Origin: Dethiosulfovibrio faecalis
Lineage (GTDB): Bacteria > Synergistota > Synergistia > Synergistales > Dethiosulfovibrionaceae
Direction of reading: 5' to 3'
Assembly (NCBI RefSeq): GCF_021568795.1
Contig: NZ_JAKGUE010000009.1
Location: 33,314-97,313 of the forward strand
Length of the DNA: 64,000 nucleotides
Shown here: piece by piece, positions 27,270 to 37,310 of the stretch
How the letters are laid out: every line of letters starts with the position of its first letter
How positions within the stretch are numbered: position 1 is the stretch's first letter
Position numbers and translations under genes: made by a program
The notes under the pieces: generated by a model
Databases searched by the model: none
What the model saw: the letters and a program-made list of their open reading frames with translations, nothing else
Told to the model about the DNA's origin: nothing

Positions 27270-28736
27270 TCAGAGATCCCTGAGTTTTCTCCTGAGAACC
27301 TTTCCCGACGGAGACATGGGAAGACCCTCGACGAAATCCACCTTCCTGGGGATCTTGTAATGGGCAAGCTTGCCTTTGCAATAGGATATAAGCTCTCTGG
27401 CCGATACGGACCGGCCCTCCTCCAAAACGACGAAGGCCCTTCCTATCTCGCCCTGAACCGGATGAGCCATGGCGACCACCGCCACCTGGGCAACCGCCGG
27501 ATGGCGACTGATGACCCTTTCCACCTCCTGGGGGTACACGTTGAACCCTCCCACGATTATTATGTCGGTAGCCCTGTCCAGGACGGTGATATATCCGTCC
27601 TCGTCGAACCTCACGATATCCCCGGTGTTGTACCATCCGTCGATCATCCGCTCCGCCGTGACCTCCGGAGCCTTATAGTAACCGTCGAACACCGACGGAC
27701 CCTTGACCCAGAGGATGCCGTCCTCCCCGGGGCCCAACGCCTTGCCGGAGTCGTCCCGGACCTCCCAGCTATAACCGGGGATCACAGGACCGATTGTCCC
27801 CAGCTTTCTGGAGTCGTAACTCGGGTTGACCGCCACTACCGGCGAACACTCGGTGGTTCCGTATCCCTCGAGCAAGGGCACACCTAAAAACTCCTTCGAC
27901 GCCGAGTCCAGCTCGAGATTCAGACGGTCTCCTCCGGTAACGACCATACGGACCGATTCGGGACGTGGAGCTCCGTGAACTATGGCCCTCTTGAGGAAGT
28001 CCACCATGGCTGGGACGAGAAGGAGAACGGTGGCCCTCCCCTCCTTTATGGCCTCCAGCGTCCCTCCGGGGGGCATGAAAAGGGGGACGACTACCTGCAT
28101 CGCACCGTGGACCAGTCCCATCAGCCCTCCCAGGGTAAGCCCGAAAGAGTGAAAGTTGGGAAGGGCCCACAGGATTCGGTCCTCCCGGCCCAGCTTGAGC
28201 ACGGACCAGCAGACGTCCACGTTGTCCAATAGATTGCTATGGGACAGGGGAACGGCCTTGGGCAGACCGGTGGTTCCGGAGGTAGCGAAGATGACCGCCA
28301 TGTCCCCGCCGGTTCTCTCCGTGTCGGCTTTACCGGAAAGGAAGGATATCGGACCGTCCAAAGGCATCCTTGATACGGTGTATCCCTCCACGGACTTCTC
28401 CGTCTTGTCGTCGCCTTCTCCGCAAACGACGGTAAAAGGGTCCACCAGGTCCAATGTAGGCAACAATACGTCCGACCCGGCGCGATAGTTGAGAGGTACG
28501 ACGGTCCCCTTAAGTCGCCAAACCGCCAGAGCCAGGGCCAAAAAGGCGGGGCAGTTGGGAAGCAACGTCACCAGACGATGGCCTTCGCCGAATCCGGCCT
28601 CCCTCAACAGGACCTCGTCTCTGTCAGCCATAGAGGACAGTTCCGACCTGTTCAGCCAATCGCCGTTCCACCAAAGGGCCTTGGCCTCTCCGTCCTCTGC
28701 GAGAACGGATGAAATCCTCTCTTCCAATCTTTCCAC
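27270..28736 (-). CDS. AMP-forming acyl-CoA synthetase/ligase
   Basis: 488 residues in the ANL superfamily. Forms an acyl-adenylate and then the CoA thioester of a carboxylic acid. P-loop ATSGTTGLPKAV, motif EGYGTTECSP, hinge YYNTGDIVRFDEDGYITVLDRATDII, and the catalytic Lys in LPMSPSGKVLRRKL. GTG 28736 chosen because GGGGGAGGAG sits five bases upstream; the frame remains open to 28853 without a comparable site. Resembles medium/long-chain fatty acid or class I benzoate-type ligases; substrate unknown. Single gene. Confidence 0.92.
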   Translation of the reverse strand: MERLEERISSVLAEDGEAKALWWNGDWLNRSELSSMADRDEVLLREAGFGEGHRLVTLLPNCPAFLALALAVWRLKGTVVPLNYRAGSDVLLPTLDLVDPFTVVCGEGDDKTEKSVEGYTVSRMPLDGPISFLSGKADTERTGGDMAVIFATSGTTGLPKAVPLSHSNLLDNVDVCWSVLKLGREDRILWALPNFHSFGLTLGGLMGLVHGAMQVVVPLFMPPGGTLEAIKEGRATVLLLVPAMVDFLKRAIVHGAPRPESVRMVVTGGDRLNLELDSASKEFLGVPLLEGYGTTECSPVVAVNPSYDSRKLGTIGPVIPGYSWEVRDDSGKALGPGEDGILWVKGPSVFDGYYKAPEVTAERMIDGWYNTGDIVRFDEDGYITVLDRATDIIIVGGFNVYPQEVERVISRHPAVAQVAVVAMAHPVQGEIGRAFVVLEEGRSVSARELISYCKGKLAHYKIPRKVDFVEGLPMSPSGKVLRRKLRDL

Positions 28737-28904
28737 TCTAACTCCTCCCCCGGGTTCCCCCAATACGTTAGAATACATATAGGGGAACATTGTAATATCT
28801 AAAGCCCTTCCTGTCCAAAGGGATGCATCGAAAAGCACATACCTAAGACCCATCCAGTGGTATCATTGTGTCATTCCACCAAGAGGATGCGGAGGGAAAA
28901 CCCT

Positions 28905-30074
28905 ATGAAAAACCTATACGAAGAACTTACGTCGGAATTGGACCACGTCATATCCGAAAACGCCGTCGATGCGGCCGCTCTAAGCGACGATCTGGCCGAC
29001 AATCCCGAGCTGGGAGGACAGGAATTCCGCTCTAGCGAAAAGATGTCCGATTTCCTGCAAAAAGCGGGGCTTCAGGTGGAGCGACCCTTTATGGACATTC
29101 CCACCGCCTACAGAGCTACGGCGGGAGACGGAGGACCGGTGGTCGCCCTTCTGGCTGAATACGACGCTCTGCCTGGGCTCGGTCACGCCTGCGGCCACTG
29201 TCTCAGCGGGGCCATGAGCCTTCTGGCTGGAGTGGCTCTGGCCAAGATAGCCAAAAGGGTCGAGGCCACCCTATGGGTAGTGGGAACTCCCTCGGAGGAG
29301 ACCGACGGGGCCAAGGTCACCATGTCGGAGGCGGGGGTATTCGACGAGGTCGCCCTGGCGACGATGATCCATGCCGACTCGGATAGATCACATGTAGGCT
29401 ACAGAAGCCTGGCCATGGACGCCCTGGAGTTTCGTTTCACCGGAAAGGCCGCCCACGCCGCCGGAGCTCCCTGGGAGGGCAGAAACGCCCTGAACGGTGT
29501 GCAGCTCTTCTTCCATGCGGTGGATATGTTGAGACAGCACGTAAAACCGGAGGTCAGGATGCACGGAATAATCTCCTCGGGAGGAGAGGCCCCCAACATA
29601 GTGCCCCAAGAGGGAGCGGCGAAATTCTACTTCCGATCGCCCACCAGATCCTACCTGAACGAACTCACGGAAAAAATCTACGACTGCGCAAGAGGCTCAG
29701 CTATGGCGACCGGAACCGAGGTATCATGGTCAAACGTCGAATTCAGCTTCGACGAGATGATCCCGAACGAGCCAGCGGAGAGAATGATGGAAGGGGTGTT
29801 TGACGAGCTGGGGGTTCCCTACGATCCGCCCCATGGAGCCCAAGGCTCCAGCGACGTGGGAAACGTTTCCCACCGATGTCCGGCCCTTCAACCTCAGCTC
29901 TCCATAATGGACGTATACGCCGCCCACCATACGGAGGAGTTCGAAAGGGCAGTCAAGACCGACAGAGCTCATAGTGCCATGGAGACAGGCGCCAGGATAC
30001 TGGCCAGGGCGGCTCTTAAGACCTGGCTGAACCGAGATCTCAGGGAAAGGATGAGATCGGCCATATCCCGATAG
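28905..30074 (+). CDS. M20-family amidohydrolase/peptidase (AbgB-like)
   Basis: 389 residues from ATG 28905 (GCGGAGGG upstream). M20 dimetal hydrolase: LADNPELGGQEFRSSEKM, LLAEYDALPGLGHACGHCLSGAMS with the metal Asp/His, catalytic TPSEETDGAK, and dimerisation-domain GKAAHAAGAPWEGRNAL. The YDALPG-GHACGH pattern is typical of the AbgB/aminobenzoyl-glutamate and N-acyl amino acid hydrolase branch. Cytoplasmic. Divergent from the acyl-CoA ligase, followed by the GGDEF gene in the same direction. Confidence 0.93.
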   Translation: MKNLYEELTSELDHVISENAVDAAALSDDLADNPELGGQEFRSSEKMSDFLQKAGLQVERPFMDIPTAYRATAGDGGPVVALLAEYDALPGLGHACGHCLSGAMSLLAGVALAKIAKRVEATLWVVGTPSEETDGAKVTMSEAGVFDEVALATMIHADSDRSHVGYRSLAMDALEFRFTGKAAHAAGAPWEGRNALNGVQLFFHAVDMLRQHVKPEVRMHGIISSGGEAPNIVPQEGAAKFYFRSPTRSYLNELTEKIYDCARGSAMATGTEVSWSNVEFSFDEMIPNEPAERMMEGVFDELGVPYDPPHGAQGSSDVGNVSHRCPALQPQLSIMDVYAAHHTEEFERAVKTDRAHSAMETGARILARAALKTWLNRDLRERMRSAISR

Positions 30075-30118
30075 AGGTGGTCCGCTCCTATCCGCGATGA
30101 ACCGGGAGGTGATGCAGT

Positions 30119-32440
30119 TTGAACAGGGAGGGACAGGATAAAGGCAGTTTCTTCACCCTCACCCGAGAAGACATAAAAGAGGAAACTCTCCCGGATCTGA
30201 GGAAAAACGCCCTTCAGATATTCCTGAGCATGCTGGTTTTCGTCACCTTCATGTCGACCCAGACCTGGATGGACCGAAGAGCCATAGGAAGACACGAGTC
30301 GACCTTCAACATGCAGCAAAGCCGCCAGGTAATGGTCGGGAGGGAGGCTATGGAGGACAGGCTAAGATCCATCATAAGCAGGCTCTCGGCCCTGACCAAT
30401 ACGTCTCTCCCTCAGGCCATAAAGATGGACGCCACGGACTTCATCAAGGAGAGGCTCTCTCTGATGGTCCACGCCAACGAAGATATCGCGGCGGTTCTGT
30501 TAAAGCTGAAGGACGGCACAGGATGGGAATACTCCTACAGCCGTCTGATCTCCCCCGGTCCGGCGACCCTCAGAAAGGCCAGGGAGGTCATGACAGTGGG
30601 AATGGATGGCCGCTCTAGAAACTCCTCCCCCGTAAGGGTGGACACCGTAGACATAGTGGATAGACACCCGATAATGGTGATTACCTTCGATATTTTTTCA
30701 GGCCACGGGAAACTTCAAGGATATATGGTCGTAGCCCTGGACCTGCTGCCGTCCATAAATCGCTACATCGTGCCCCTTCGAGGAGGCCCTCACGGATGGG
30801 CATACCTCGTGGACGAGAACGGTAAGATCCTCTACCACCAGTATCCGTCTCTGACCGGCTCTCCAGCGTCCTCCTTTTTAACCGAAGACAGGGAGGCCAT
30901 CGATACCATGATAGCCCATCCCAGCGGAGAGGGCTCCCTTTACGAGAACTACGGCTCCGGACGGAACAGGAAACTGGTGGCCTGGGACACCCTCAGGGTA
31001 TTGGACCGCAAGCTGTTACTGGTCCTATCTACACCAGAAGAGGACGTGGACGCCATAGTTCAAGAGGACAGGACGTTGCGTTTCCTCCTGGGACTCATGC
31101 TCCTCAGCTCACTGTTACTGTCGTTTCTTTGGATAGCCGACAGAAGACACAGGGCGAGACTCAGGGAAAGCGAGGCAAGATATCAGACCATAATAGACGA
31201 TCAGTTCGAGCTGGTGAGCCGTTTCGACACGGACGGAAGGTACTCCTTCGTCAACGACGCCTATTGCAGCTTTTTCGGAGTTAAGAGAGAGGAAATACTG
31301 GGCAAACCGCTGGAATCGGTCAGGGACTTAAGATACGCCAGTGTCTCCATGGAGCTCTTCAAATCCATCTCCTTAGACAGCCCATCCAATTTCAACGAGG
31401 AGAGGATATCCATGCCGGACGGCTCGACGAGATATTTAAGCTGGTCGAACCGAGGGATCTTCGACGAAAAGGGGAAACTCGTCGAGATACAGGGCGTCGC
31501 CCGAGATATCACCGACGGGAAAGAGGTCGAGTTGGCCCTCCAGGAGGAGACGTTACAGCTGGAAAACCTACACAGTATAGTGCAAAAGCTGACCTCCGCC
31601 GGAAGCAAGTCGGAATTGATACGTTCTCTTATAGAATCCCTGACCGAGGAAATGGACTACCGAAGCGCCTTCGTGTCTCTGAGATCCGGAGACGACGAAG
31701 GATCGGAACTGTTCAGCAGCGGCGACAGAAAAAGACCTCACGTTAAGACCGAGGACCAGGCTGTGACCACTGAGCACCCCCTCGTCCTCCAGCGGGAAGA
31801 TCGACTCACACAACTGTCCGTCCCTGTGACCTTCAAGGGAAGAAAACTCGGCGTGCTTTCGGTCCTGTCGGTGGTAGAGCCTAAAGAAAGAGAGATCAAG
31901 AAGATCTCCATACTGTCGGACCATCTGGCGGGACTGCTCGTCCTGCTGGAGGTGATGGACAAGAGGACCAGAGAGGCACTGATAGACCCTCTGACCGATA
32001 TATGGAACAGAAGGTACATACTCAAACACCTGGAGAGCGAGAACAACCGGATAAAACGCTACGGAGAGAAGGCCAGCCTGGCAATAATAGACCTGGGAGA
32101 GTTCAAGCTGGTGAACGATCTTTACGGCCATGAGGCCGGAGATGAGACCCTGAAGAAAATCGCTTCCGTCCTGAAGGAAAGCATAAGGATCTGCGACATG
32201 GTGGCCCGATACGGAGGGGACGAGTTCCTTGTGTACCTGCCGAACACGTCTCCCAAACAAGCGGAGGTAGTGCTATCCAGGGCCAGTCAGATGGTGGCGA
32301 TACGTGACTTTCCCCATCCGGTAGCTCTCGATTACGGTATAGCGGGGTTCCCCGACGACGGAGAGACCATCGAGGAGATCATAAAGGTGGCGGACGACAG
32401 GATGTATGCCGCCAAGGCCAGGAGAAAACAAAAGAGATAG
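30119..32440 (+). CDS. Membrane diguanylate cyclase with extracellular sensor, PAS and GAF-like domains
   Basis: 773 residues. Membrane helix about 32-48, extracytoplasmic Cache-like sensor to about 315 (includes HGWAYLVDENGKILYHQYP), second helix about 320-340, PAS domain (ARYQTIIDDQFELVSRFDTDGRYSFVNDAYCSFFG), GAF-like region and C-terminal GGDEF domain. The active loop VARYGGDEF is intact, and RICD five residues before it forms the product-inhibition I-site. The upstream metal segment reads IIDLGEFKLVND instead of the usual DxDxFKxxND. Makes c-di-GMP in response to an external signal. TTG start with GGGAGGTGA upstream. Confidence 0.94.
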   Translation: MNREGQDKGSFFTLTREDIKEETLPDLRKNALQIFLSMLVFVTFMSTQTWMDRRAIGRHESTFNMQQSRQVMVGREAMEDRLRSIISRLSALTNTSLPQAIKMDATDFIKERLSLMVHANEDIAAVLLKLKDGTGWEYSYSRLISPGPATLRKAREVMTVGMDGRSRNSSPVRVDTVDIVDRHPIMVITFDIFSGHGKLQGYMVVALDLLPSINRYIVPLRGGPHGWAYLVDENGKILYHQYPSLTGSPASSFLTEDREAIDTMIAHPSGEGSLYENYGSGRNRKLVAWDTLRVLDRKLLLVLSTPEEDVDAIVQEDRTLRFLLGLMLLSSLLLSFLWIADRRHRARLRESEARYQTIIDDQFELVSRFDTDGRYSFVNDAYCSFFGVKREEILGKPLESVRDLRYASVSMELFKSISLDSPSNFNEERISMPDGSTRYLSWSNRGIFDEKGKLVEIQGVARDITDGKEVELALQEETLQLENLHSIVQKLTSAGSKSELIRSLIESLTEEMDYRSAFVSLRSGDDEGSELFSSGDRKRPHVKTEDQAVTTEHPLVLQREDRLTQLSVPVTFKGRKLGVLSVLSVVEPKEREIKKISILSDHLAGLLVLLEVMDKRTREALIDPLTDIWNRRYILKHLESENNRIKRYGEKASLAIIDLGEFKLVNDLYGHEAGDETLKKIASVLKESIRICDMVARYGGDEFLVYLPNTSPKQAEVVLSRASQMVAIRDFPHPVALDYGIAGFPDDGETIEEIIKVADDRMYAAKARRKQKR

Positions 32441-32485
32441 ACGAAAGAAGCGCTCGCCCCTAAGGGGCGAGCGCTTCTTTCGTCT
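32439..32485. terminator. Bidirectional terminator
   Basis: Near-perfect palindrome, arms with core GAAGCGCTCGCCCC/GGGGCGAGCGCTTC and flanking AGACGAAA/TTTCGTCT, between convergent GGDEF and transglycosylase genes. Confidence 0.9.
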
Positions 32486-32488
32486 ATC

Positions 32489-34435
32489 TTACTTATCGGT
32501 TTCGCCGTAGAGCTGCCGATACACGAAGAGGTTTCCCATGACCTTCTTCACGTATCCTCTGGTCTCGGTGAAGGGTATCTCCTCCATCCACAGGTCCATT
32601 GGCCTGTCTCCGAAAGACCTGTTCCATTTGTTGACGTTTCCGCTCCCGGCGTTGTAGGCCGCCAGCGACCACTCCAACCTTCGGTATGAACGGAGCAGCC
32701 TGGAGATATGAGCTGTTCCGAGGGTTACGTTGTCCTTCACCGAGAACAGATCGTACTTCCCCATCTTTAGGGTATCCGCCTCCCACTTGGCAGTACGGGG
32801 CATCAGCTGCATGAGACCGGAAGCCCCTACCCAGCTCACCGCGGAGGGGTTGAAAGCGCTCTCCTGCTTCATTATGGACCATATCACGGCAGGCTCCACC
32901 TGAAAACGGTTCGCCATCTCCTCCACGACTTCTCTATAGGGCCTGGGATATAGGAATTTCGCCAGATCCCTGTAAACCCCGTCGGGACCTACGGCGTAGG
33001 ACGCCAGCGAACGGGCGGCTCGAAAGGCCTCGTCCTCGTTGCCCATCCACGCCGCCAGCCAGGCTCCGTTGTACCTCTTCTGAGGATCGGAGCTGCCGGA
33101 AAGACGCATCTTAGCGTGAATGACGAACCCCCAACGCTCCAGCTCGGACTCCCGTCTCTCCAACTTTCCCGCTCCCGGAACCATCGATACGGGGTCGCCG
33201 GGAAAGGCGAGATAGGAATATATCGACAACGGATAGTTTTCCGAGAGTGCCTTGAATGACTTAATCGCTTCGTCCGGACGATTCAGCCTCTCCAGGCATC
33301 TGCCCTTCCAGTAGAGGTGCTCCGCCGGAGCCATCCCCTTGGAACTCGACGCCTTCTCGAAAAAGGAGAGAGCCCCTTCGTAGTCCCCTTTGTCCCATCG
33401 AACCCAGGCCCTGTTCCACAGGATCGAGCTCGCCTCGGAGGACCGAGGGTAAAGCTTCAGGATCCTGTCCTCCTCGTCAGTCTTAGACTCTCCGGAGAGG
33501 ATCCCCGCGTAGGAGACCGCCGCAGACAGAGCCCTGTCTCCGGAGAGCTCTCTGGAGGCCCTGAAGAGGACCTTCTCCGCCTCCTCCATATGCCCTCTTT
33601 TGGCTATAAGGGCGATCCTCCTGCTGCCCCGAACGACGTAATCGCTGTTGTCCATGATGATCAACCTGGACAACAGAGGAAGGGCCTCTCCATAACGCTT
33701 CAGACGATAGAGGGCCATTGCCCTGTAGTAGAGGGCGCTCTGTGAGAAGGAACCGCTCAGGGGGACCTGGGCCAGGTATTTCACCGCCTTGTCGTGATCC
33801 TCACGAAGATAGGCGGCGTATCCCAGACGATAAGACCTTTCCCGAGACGGCGAGGCCTTCTCGAAGAGCTTCAAGGCCCTCGAGTTGAGGGGCCTTATCC
33901 TGAGGGCCGCCGAGGCGTCTGATAGTGAGGGATCGGGGAAATCCATCAGATCGTCCAGGGTCTTGGCCTTCAGAGTGGAGTCGTCCGTGGCCGAGAGCAT
34001 CCTTCGCATCCATTTACGTCTCTCCTCCTCGTTCCCGGTCAGCCGCGACAGGGCATAGCAGACGTAGTAGGTCAAATCCTCGGGCGGCGAGGACAGATAG
34101 AGGTCCAGGGCCTCTCCGTAGGCGGCCTTCGGATCGCCGATCCTCTCCAGAGCCAGCACCCTCAACATCGACGCATAGGGTCTGATTTCCTCCGGGTAGC
34201 GGTCTCCCACCTCATCCATCAAGGCAAGCGCATCTTCCCAACGACCCTTCGTCCAAAGACCGTTGGCCACCATCGATATCTCCCTGGGAGACAGGTCCTC
34301 CGAGGTCACGGAGGCCAACTCGTCCCATCGACGTTCCCAGAAAAGTCGTTCGACCTCCGAGGAGAACGACGGCGAGACCTCAAGCGAAAGCGACATAGCT
34401 AGACACAGAACCATGGGAAACATAAATTTTTTCAT
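32489..34435 (-). CDS. Soluble lytic murein transglycosylase (Slt-type)
   Basis: 648 residues from ATG 34435 behind GGAAGGAGG. Signal peptide of about 25 residues (MVLCLAMSLSLEVSPSFS), then a long alpha-helical/TPR superhelix (about 30-480) and a C-terminal SLT lysozyme-like domain. Catalytic Glu in IWSIMKQESAFNPSAVSWVGASGLMQLMPRTA, then AAYNAGSGNVNKW and FTETRGYVKKVM. Cleaves peptidoglycan to anhydromuropeptides in the periplasm. The N-terminal TPR part resembles E. coli Slt70. Confidence 0.95.
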   Translation of the reverse strand: MKKFMFPMVLCLAMSLSLEVSPSFSSEVERLFWERRWDELASVTSEDLSPREISMVANGLWTKGRWEDALALMDEVGDRYPEEIRPYASMLRVLALERIGDPKAAYGEALDLYLSSPPEDLTYYVCYALSRLTGNEEERRKWMRRMLSATDDSTLKAKTLDDLMDFPDPSLSDASAALRIRPLNSRALKLFEKASPSRERSYRLGYAAYLREDHDKAVKYLAQVPLSGSFSQSALYYRAMALYRLKRYGEALPLLSRLIIMDNSDYVVRGSRRIALIAKRGHMEEAEKVLFRASRELSGDRALSAAVSYAGILSGESKTDEEDRILKLYPRSSEASSILWNRAWVRWDKGDYEGALSFFEKASSSKGMAPAEHLYWKGRCLERLNRPDEAIKSFKALSENYPLSIYSYLAFPGDPVSMVPGAGKLERRESELERWGFVIHAKMRLSGSSDPQKRYNGAWLAAWMGNEDEAFRAARSLASYAVGPDGVYRDLAKFLYPRPYREVVEEMANRFQVEPAVIWSIMKQESAFNPSAVSWVGASGLMQLMPRTAKWEADTLKMGKYDLFSVKDNVTLGTAHISRLLRSYRRLEWSLAAYNAGSGNVNKWNRSFGDRPMDLWMEEIPFTETRGYVKKVMGNLFVYRQLYGETDK

Positions 34436-34539
34436 GTAAAAACGGGCCTCCTTCCGATCATACAACAGCATAACATGGCATACCTTGCCTTCAAAGGGCT
34501 ATAATCTCTACTATAGAATCGAGAAAAAGGAGGTTTACC

Positions 34540-35754
34540 ATGATAACCCGTTCCCTTATAGAGCTGATATTCTCAGCGGCCAGTATAGAGAGGTGGAACG
34601 ACCATCCCAGGCCGGTTCAGTTCACAGAGATGGCGAAACAGGCCCATAAGTTCGTCATAGCCTACGTCATAGGCCGCTACGAAGAGGACAGAGGCGCGGA
34701 GGTCGACTGGAACGCGATCATAGAGGGAGGAGTGTTCGAATATCTTCACAGGGTCGTGGTCACAGACATAAAACCTCCGGTATTCCATCGATTGATGGCG
34801 AACGAGACCCAGAGAAAAGACCTCAACCGATGGGTAATGGACAGGCTTTATCCTCTTCTGTCACCTCTTCCGGGCGGAGTCGCAGACAGGTGTCGTACCT
34901 ATTTCGACGAGGACGACCACAGAGTAGAGAAAAGATACCTCCAGGCCGCCCACTATCTGGCGACGAAATGGGAGTTTGAGTTCATATACGGCTGGAGCCG
35001 TCCCATATTTCACATCGAGAGGACCAAAGAGGAGATAGAAAGACAGGTAAAAGAACATATGGACATAGAGGGGGTCAGGCAGCTTATAATGAGCGATAGC
35101 CTCCCGGAGAGCGACAGGGGTTTGGCCGGATTCATCTCCCTGGTCGGTCAGCTCAGGTTCCAGAAAAGATGGGCTCAGACTCCCAGGATCCCTCAGACCT
35201 CGGTGCTGGGGCACCTTCTGTTCGTGGCCGTCCTGTCATGGCTGGTAGTGCTGGAGACGGGGGGATGTTTCAGAAGAAGGTACAACGCCTTCTACGGAGG
35301 GCTATTCCACGATCTTCCCGAGGTTCTGACCAGGGACATAATATCCCCGGTGAAGCGATCCGTTGAGGGGCTGGATCAGCTGATAAAGGAGCTCGAGATG
35401 GAGGCCATAGCCACCGACGTGCTCCCTCTGCTTCCCGAATCGTGGCATCCCGAGATGCTGGCCTTCGTGAAGGACGAGTTCGAGAACCGTATATGGCCGA
35501 AAGGTCAGACGACCCCGACTATATTGGACCGAGATATAGGGGAGGATCAGGACAGAGACGAGCTGAACCCCATAGACGGCAGGATAATCGAATCCTGCGA
35601 CAAGCTGGCGGCCTTCATAGAGGCATCCGAATCCGTAAGGCTAGGCATAAAATCCAACGAACTTTTCGAGGGCAAGAGAAGCATATATATGCGATACGCC
35701 CATAAATGCGTCAACGGCTACCCGGTAGGGGTACTGTTCGATTACTTCCGATAG
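34540..35754 (+). CDS. HD-domain phosphohydrolase (YfbR-like)
   Basis: 404 residues. The second half contains an HD metal site: PQTSVLGHLLFVAVLSWLV with the first His and GGLFHDLPEVLTRDIISPVK with the HD pair. The first half (residues 1-190) also has histidine-bearing helices, including TEMAKQAHKFVIAYVIG. Members hydrolyse nucleotides or nucleotide-like substrates in the cytoplasm. ATG follows AAAAGGAGG. Followed after 21 bases by the DUF502 gene. Exact substrate unknown. Confidence 0.87.
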   Translation: MITRSLIELIFSAASIERWNDHPRPVQFTEMAKQAHKFVIAYVIGRYEEDRGAEVDWNAIIEGGVFEYLHRVVVTDIKPPVFHRLMANETQRKDLNRWVMDRLYPLLSPLPGGVADRCRTYFDEDDHRVEKRYLQAAHYLATKWEFEFIYGWSRPIFHIERTKEEIERQVKEHMDIEGVRQLIMSDSLPESDRGLAGFISLVGQLRFQKRWAQTPRIPQTSVLGHLLFVAVLSWLVVLETGGCFRRRYNAFYGGLFHDLPEVLTRDIISPVKRSVEGLDQLIKELEMEAIATDVLPLLPESWHPEMLAFVKDEFENRIWPKGQTTPTILDRDIGEDQDRDELNPIDGRIIESCDKLAAFIEASESVRLGIKSNELFEGKRSIYMRYAHKCVNGYPVGVLFDYFR

Positions 35755-35775
35755 AAAAAGAAGGTGCGACCGCAG

Positions 35776-36387
35776 ATGACGGAAACGGAAAGACCGATAC
35801 AGGAAGAGGAAGAGAAAAAACCGTCCCTCCTGAAGAGATTCGGGAGAAACTTCGTCACAGGACTCCTGGTGTTTCTCCCTCTGGCGATACTTATATTCAT
35901 AGTAAGGCTCCTGGTGCAGACCTTGACCGCCGTAGCCAAGATACTCTTCGGTTTCACCGAATCGGTGGAGATGACCATGATCATGTTCGTGTCCATCGTA
36001 TTCGTGATAACCTACGCCGGAAGCAAGTTCGCACGCAGAGAACGATGGACCCTGAATTCGCTGGAGAGGGCCATAGTGGCCATTCCTTTGGTCGGGTCCT
36101 GGTACGAGACCATAAAGGACCTGGTCGGATCCTTCACCGGAACCGGGAAGACAGACGCATACCTGGGGGTGGTGCGGATACCCATGGGACCGGGGCACCT
36201 TCTGGGATTCGTCACCAGAAGGGACGTGGAGCCGGACGGCAGAGTTATGCTCAGCATATTCATGCCCACGTCCCCCAACCCTACATCCGGGATAGTCATG
36301 TTCTTCTACGAGGACGATATATCCTACGTGAACGTATCTCCGGAACACGCCTTCAAGATCATCATCTCGCTGGGGCTGAAGCGCTAG
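35776..36387 (+). CDS. DUF502 membrane protein
   Basis: 203 residues from ATG 35776; a GTG at 35764 is a possible alternative. Two N-terminal membrane helices (NFVTGLLVFLPLAILIFIVRLLVQ and MIMFVSIVFVITYAG) and the family segment IPLVGSWYETIKDLVGSF followed by RIPMGPGHLLGFVTRR and IFMPTSPNPTSG. DUF502 has no agreed function. Translated after the HD hydrolase gene, and its stop overlaps the stop of the convergent cysK by four bases. Confidence 0.88.
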   Translation: MTETERPIQEEEEKKPSLLKRFGRNFVTGLLVFLPLAILIFIVRLLVQTLTAVAKILFGFTESVEMTMIMFVSIVFVITYAGSKFARRERWTLNSLERAIVAIPLVGSWYETIKDLVGSFTGTGKTDAYLGVVRIPMGPGHLLGFVTRRDVEPDGRVMLSIFMPTSPNPTSGIVMFFYEDDISYVNVSPEHAFKIIISLGLKR

Positions 36388-37310
36388 GAGAAAAGCCCCG
36401 TGCTGAGGTACTTCTCCCCTCTGTCGGGCAACACCGTCACGACCAACCCCTCGGGGCCGATCTCTCTGGCCTTCACCACGGCGGCATGGAGATTGGCCCC
36501 GGAGGATATTCCGCAGAGGAGACCCCATCGAGAGACCAGCAGCCTGGCTCCCTCCCTCGCCTCTTCGTCGTCCACCGCGAAGATCTCGTCGATCAAACCG
36601 ACGTCCAGGACCTTGGGAACGAAGCCGGCACCGATGCCCTGGATGTCGTGAGATCCGGAACGCCCTCCGGACAGTACGGAACTTTTCTTAGGCTCCACAG
36701 CGACCACCGAGACCGAACGTCCTGCCCCTCTGAGGGCTTCGGCGATTCCGGTCAAGGTACCGCCGGTACCGACCCCAGCCACGAAGGCGTCTATTCTCCT
36801 TCCCCAGAGATCTCGGAGTATCTCCTGACCGGTGGTCACCCTATGGGCCCAGGGGTTCCCGGGATTGGAAAACTGGTCCATCGTCAAGGCTCCTGGGATC
36901 TCCGCCACCAGCTCCTCCGCCCTTCGAACGGCCCCCGTCATTCCCTCTCCTGCGGGAGTAAGGACGACCTCGGCTCCGTAAGCCTTCAGCAGAGACCTCC
37001 GCTCGATCGACATGGACTCGGGCATGGTCAGCATTACCTTGAGCCCCAGACCTCGACCCAACATGGCCAGTGCTATTCCGGTATTGCCCGAGGTGGGCTC
37101 CACCACGACGGTCCCGTCGCAGAGCTCCCCTCTTTCCTCCGCCCGGCGGAGCATCCCCCAGGCGGCCCTGTCCTTTATGGAACCTCCTACGCCGTTCCCC
37201 TCTATCTTCAGGGCTATCTCCGCACCGTCCTCGAAGGGACGCACCACGACCATAGGCGTCTTACCGATAACCCTTGCGTTCATCAATTCGTCCACTCTGT
37301 AGCTCATCAT
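36384..37310 (-). CDS. cysK: Cysteine synthase A (O-acetylserine sulfhydrylase)
   Basis: 308 residues, PLP-dependent, makes cysteine from O-acetylserine and sulfide. Schiff-base Lys in GGSIKDRAAW, substrate loop VEPTSGNTGIALA, PLP phosphate loop GVGTGGTLTGIAEAL. The start overlaps the cysE stop by four bases (ATGA), so CysE and CysK are translated together and can form the cysteine synthase complex. ATG at 37307 is an equally good start. Control is by the cysteine leader attenuator upstream of cysE. Confidence 0.95.
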   Translation of the reverse strand: MMSYRVDELMNARVIGKTPMVVVRPFEDGAEIALKIEGNGVGGSIKDRAAWGMLRRAEERGELCDGTVVVEPTSGNTGIALAMLGRGLGLKVMLTMPESMSIERRSLLKAYGAEVVLTPAGEGMTGAVRRAEELVAEIPGALTMDQFSNPGNPWAHRVTTGQEILRDLWGRRIDAFVAGVGTGGTLTGIAEALRGAGRSVSVVAVEPKKSSVLSGGRSGSHDIQGIGAGFVPKVLDVGLIDEIFAVDDEEAREGARLLVSRWGLLCGISSGANLHAAVVKAREIGPEGLVVTVLPDRGEKYLSTGLFS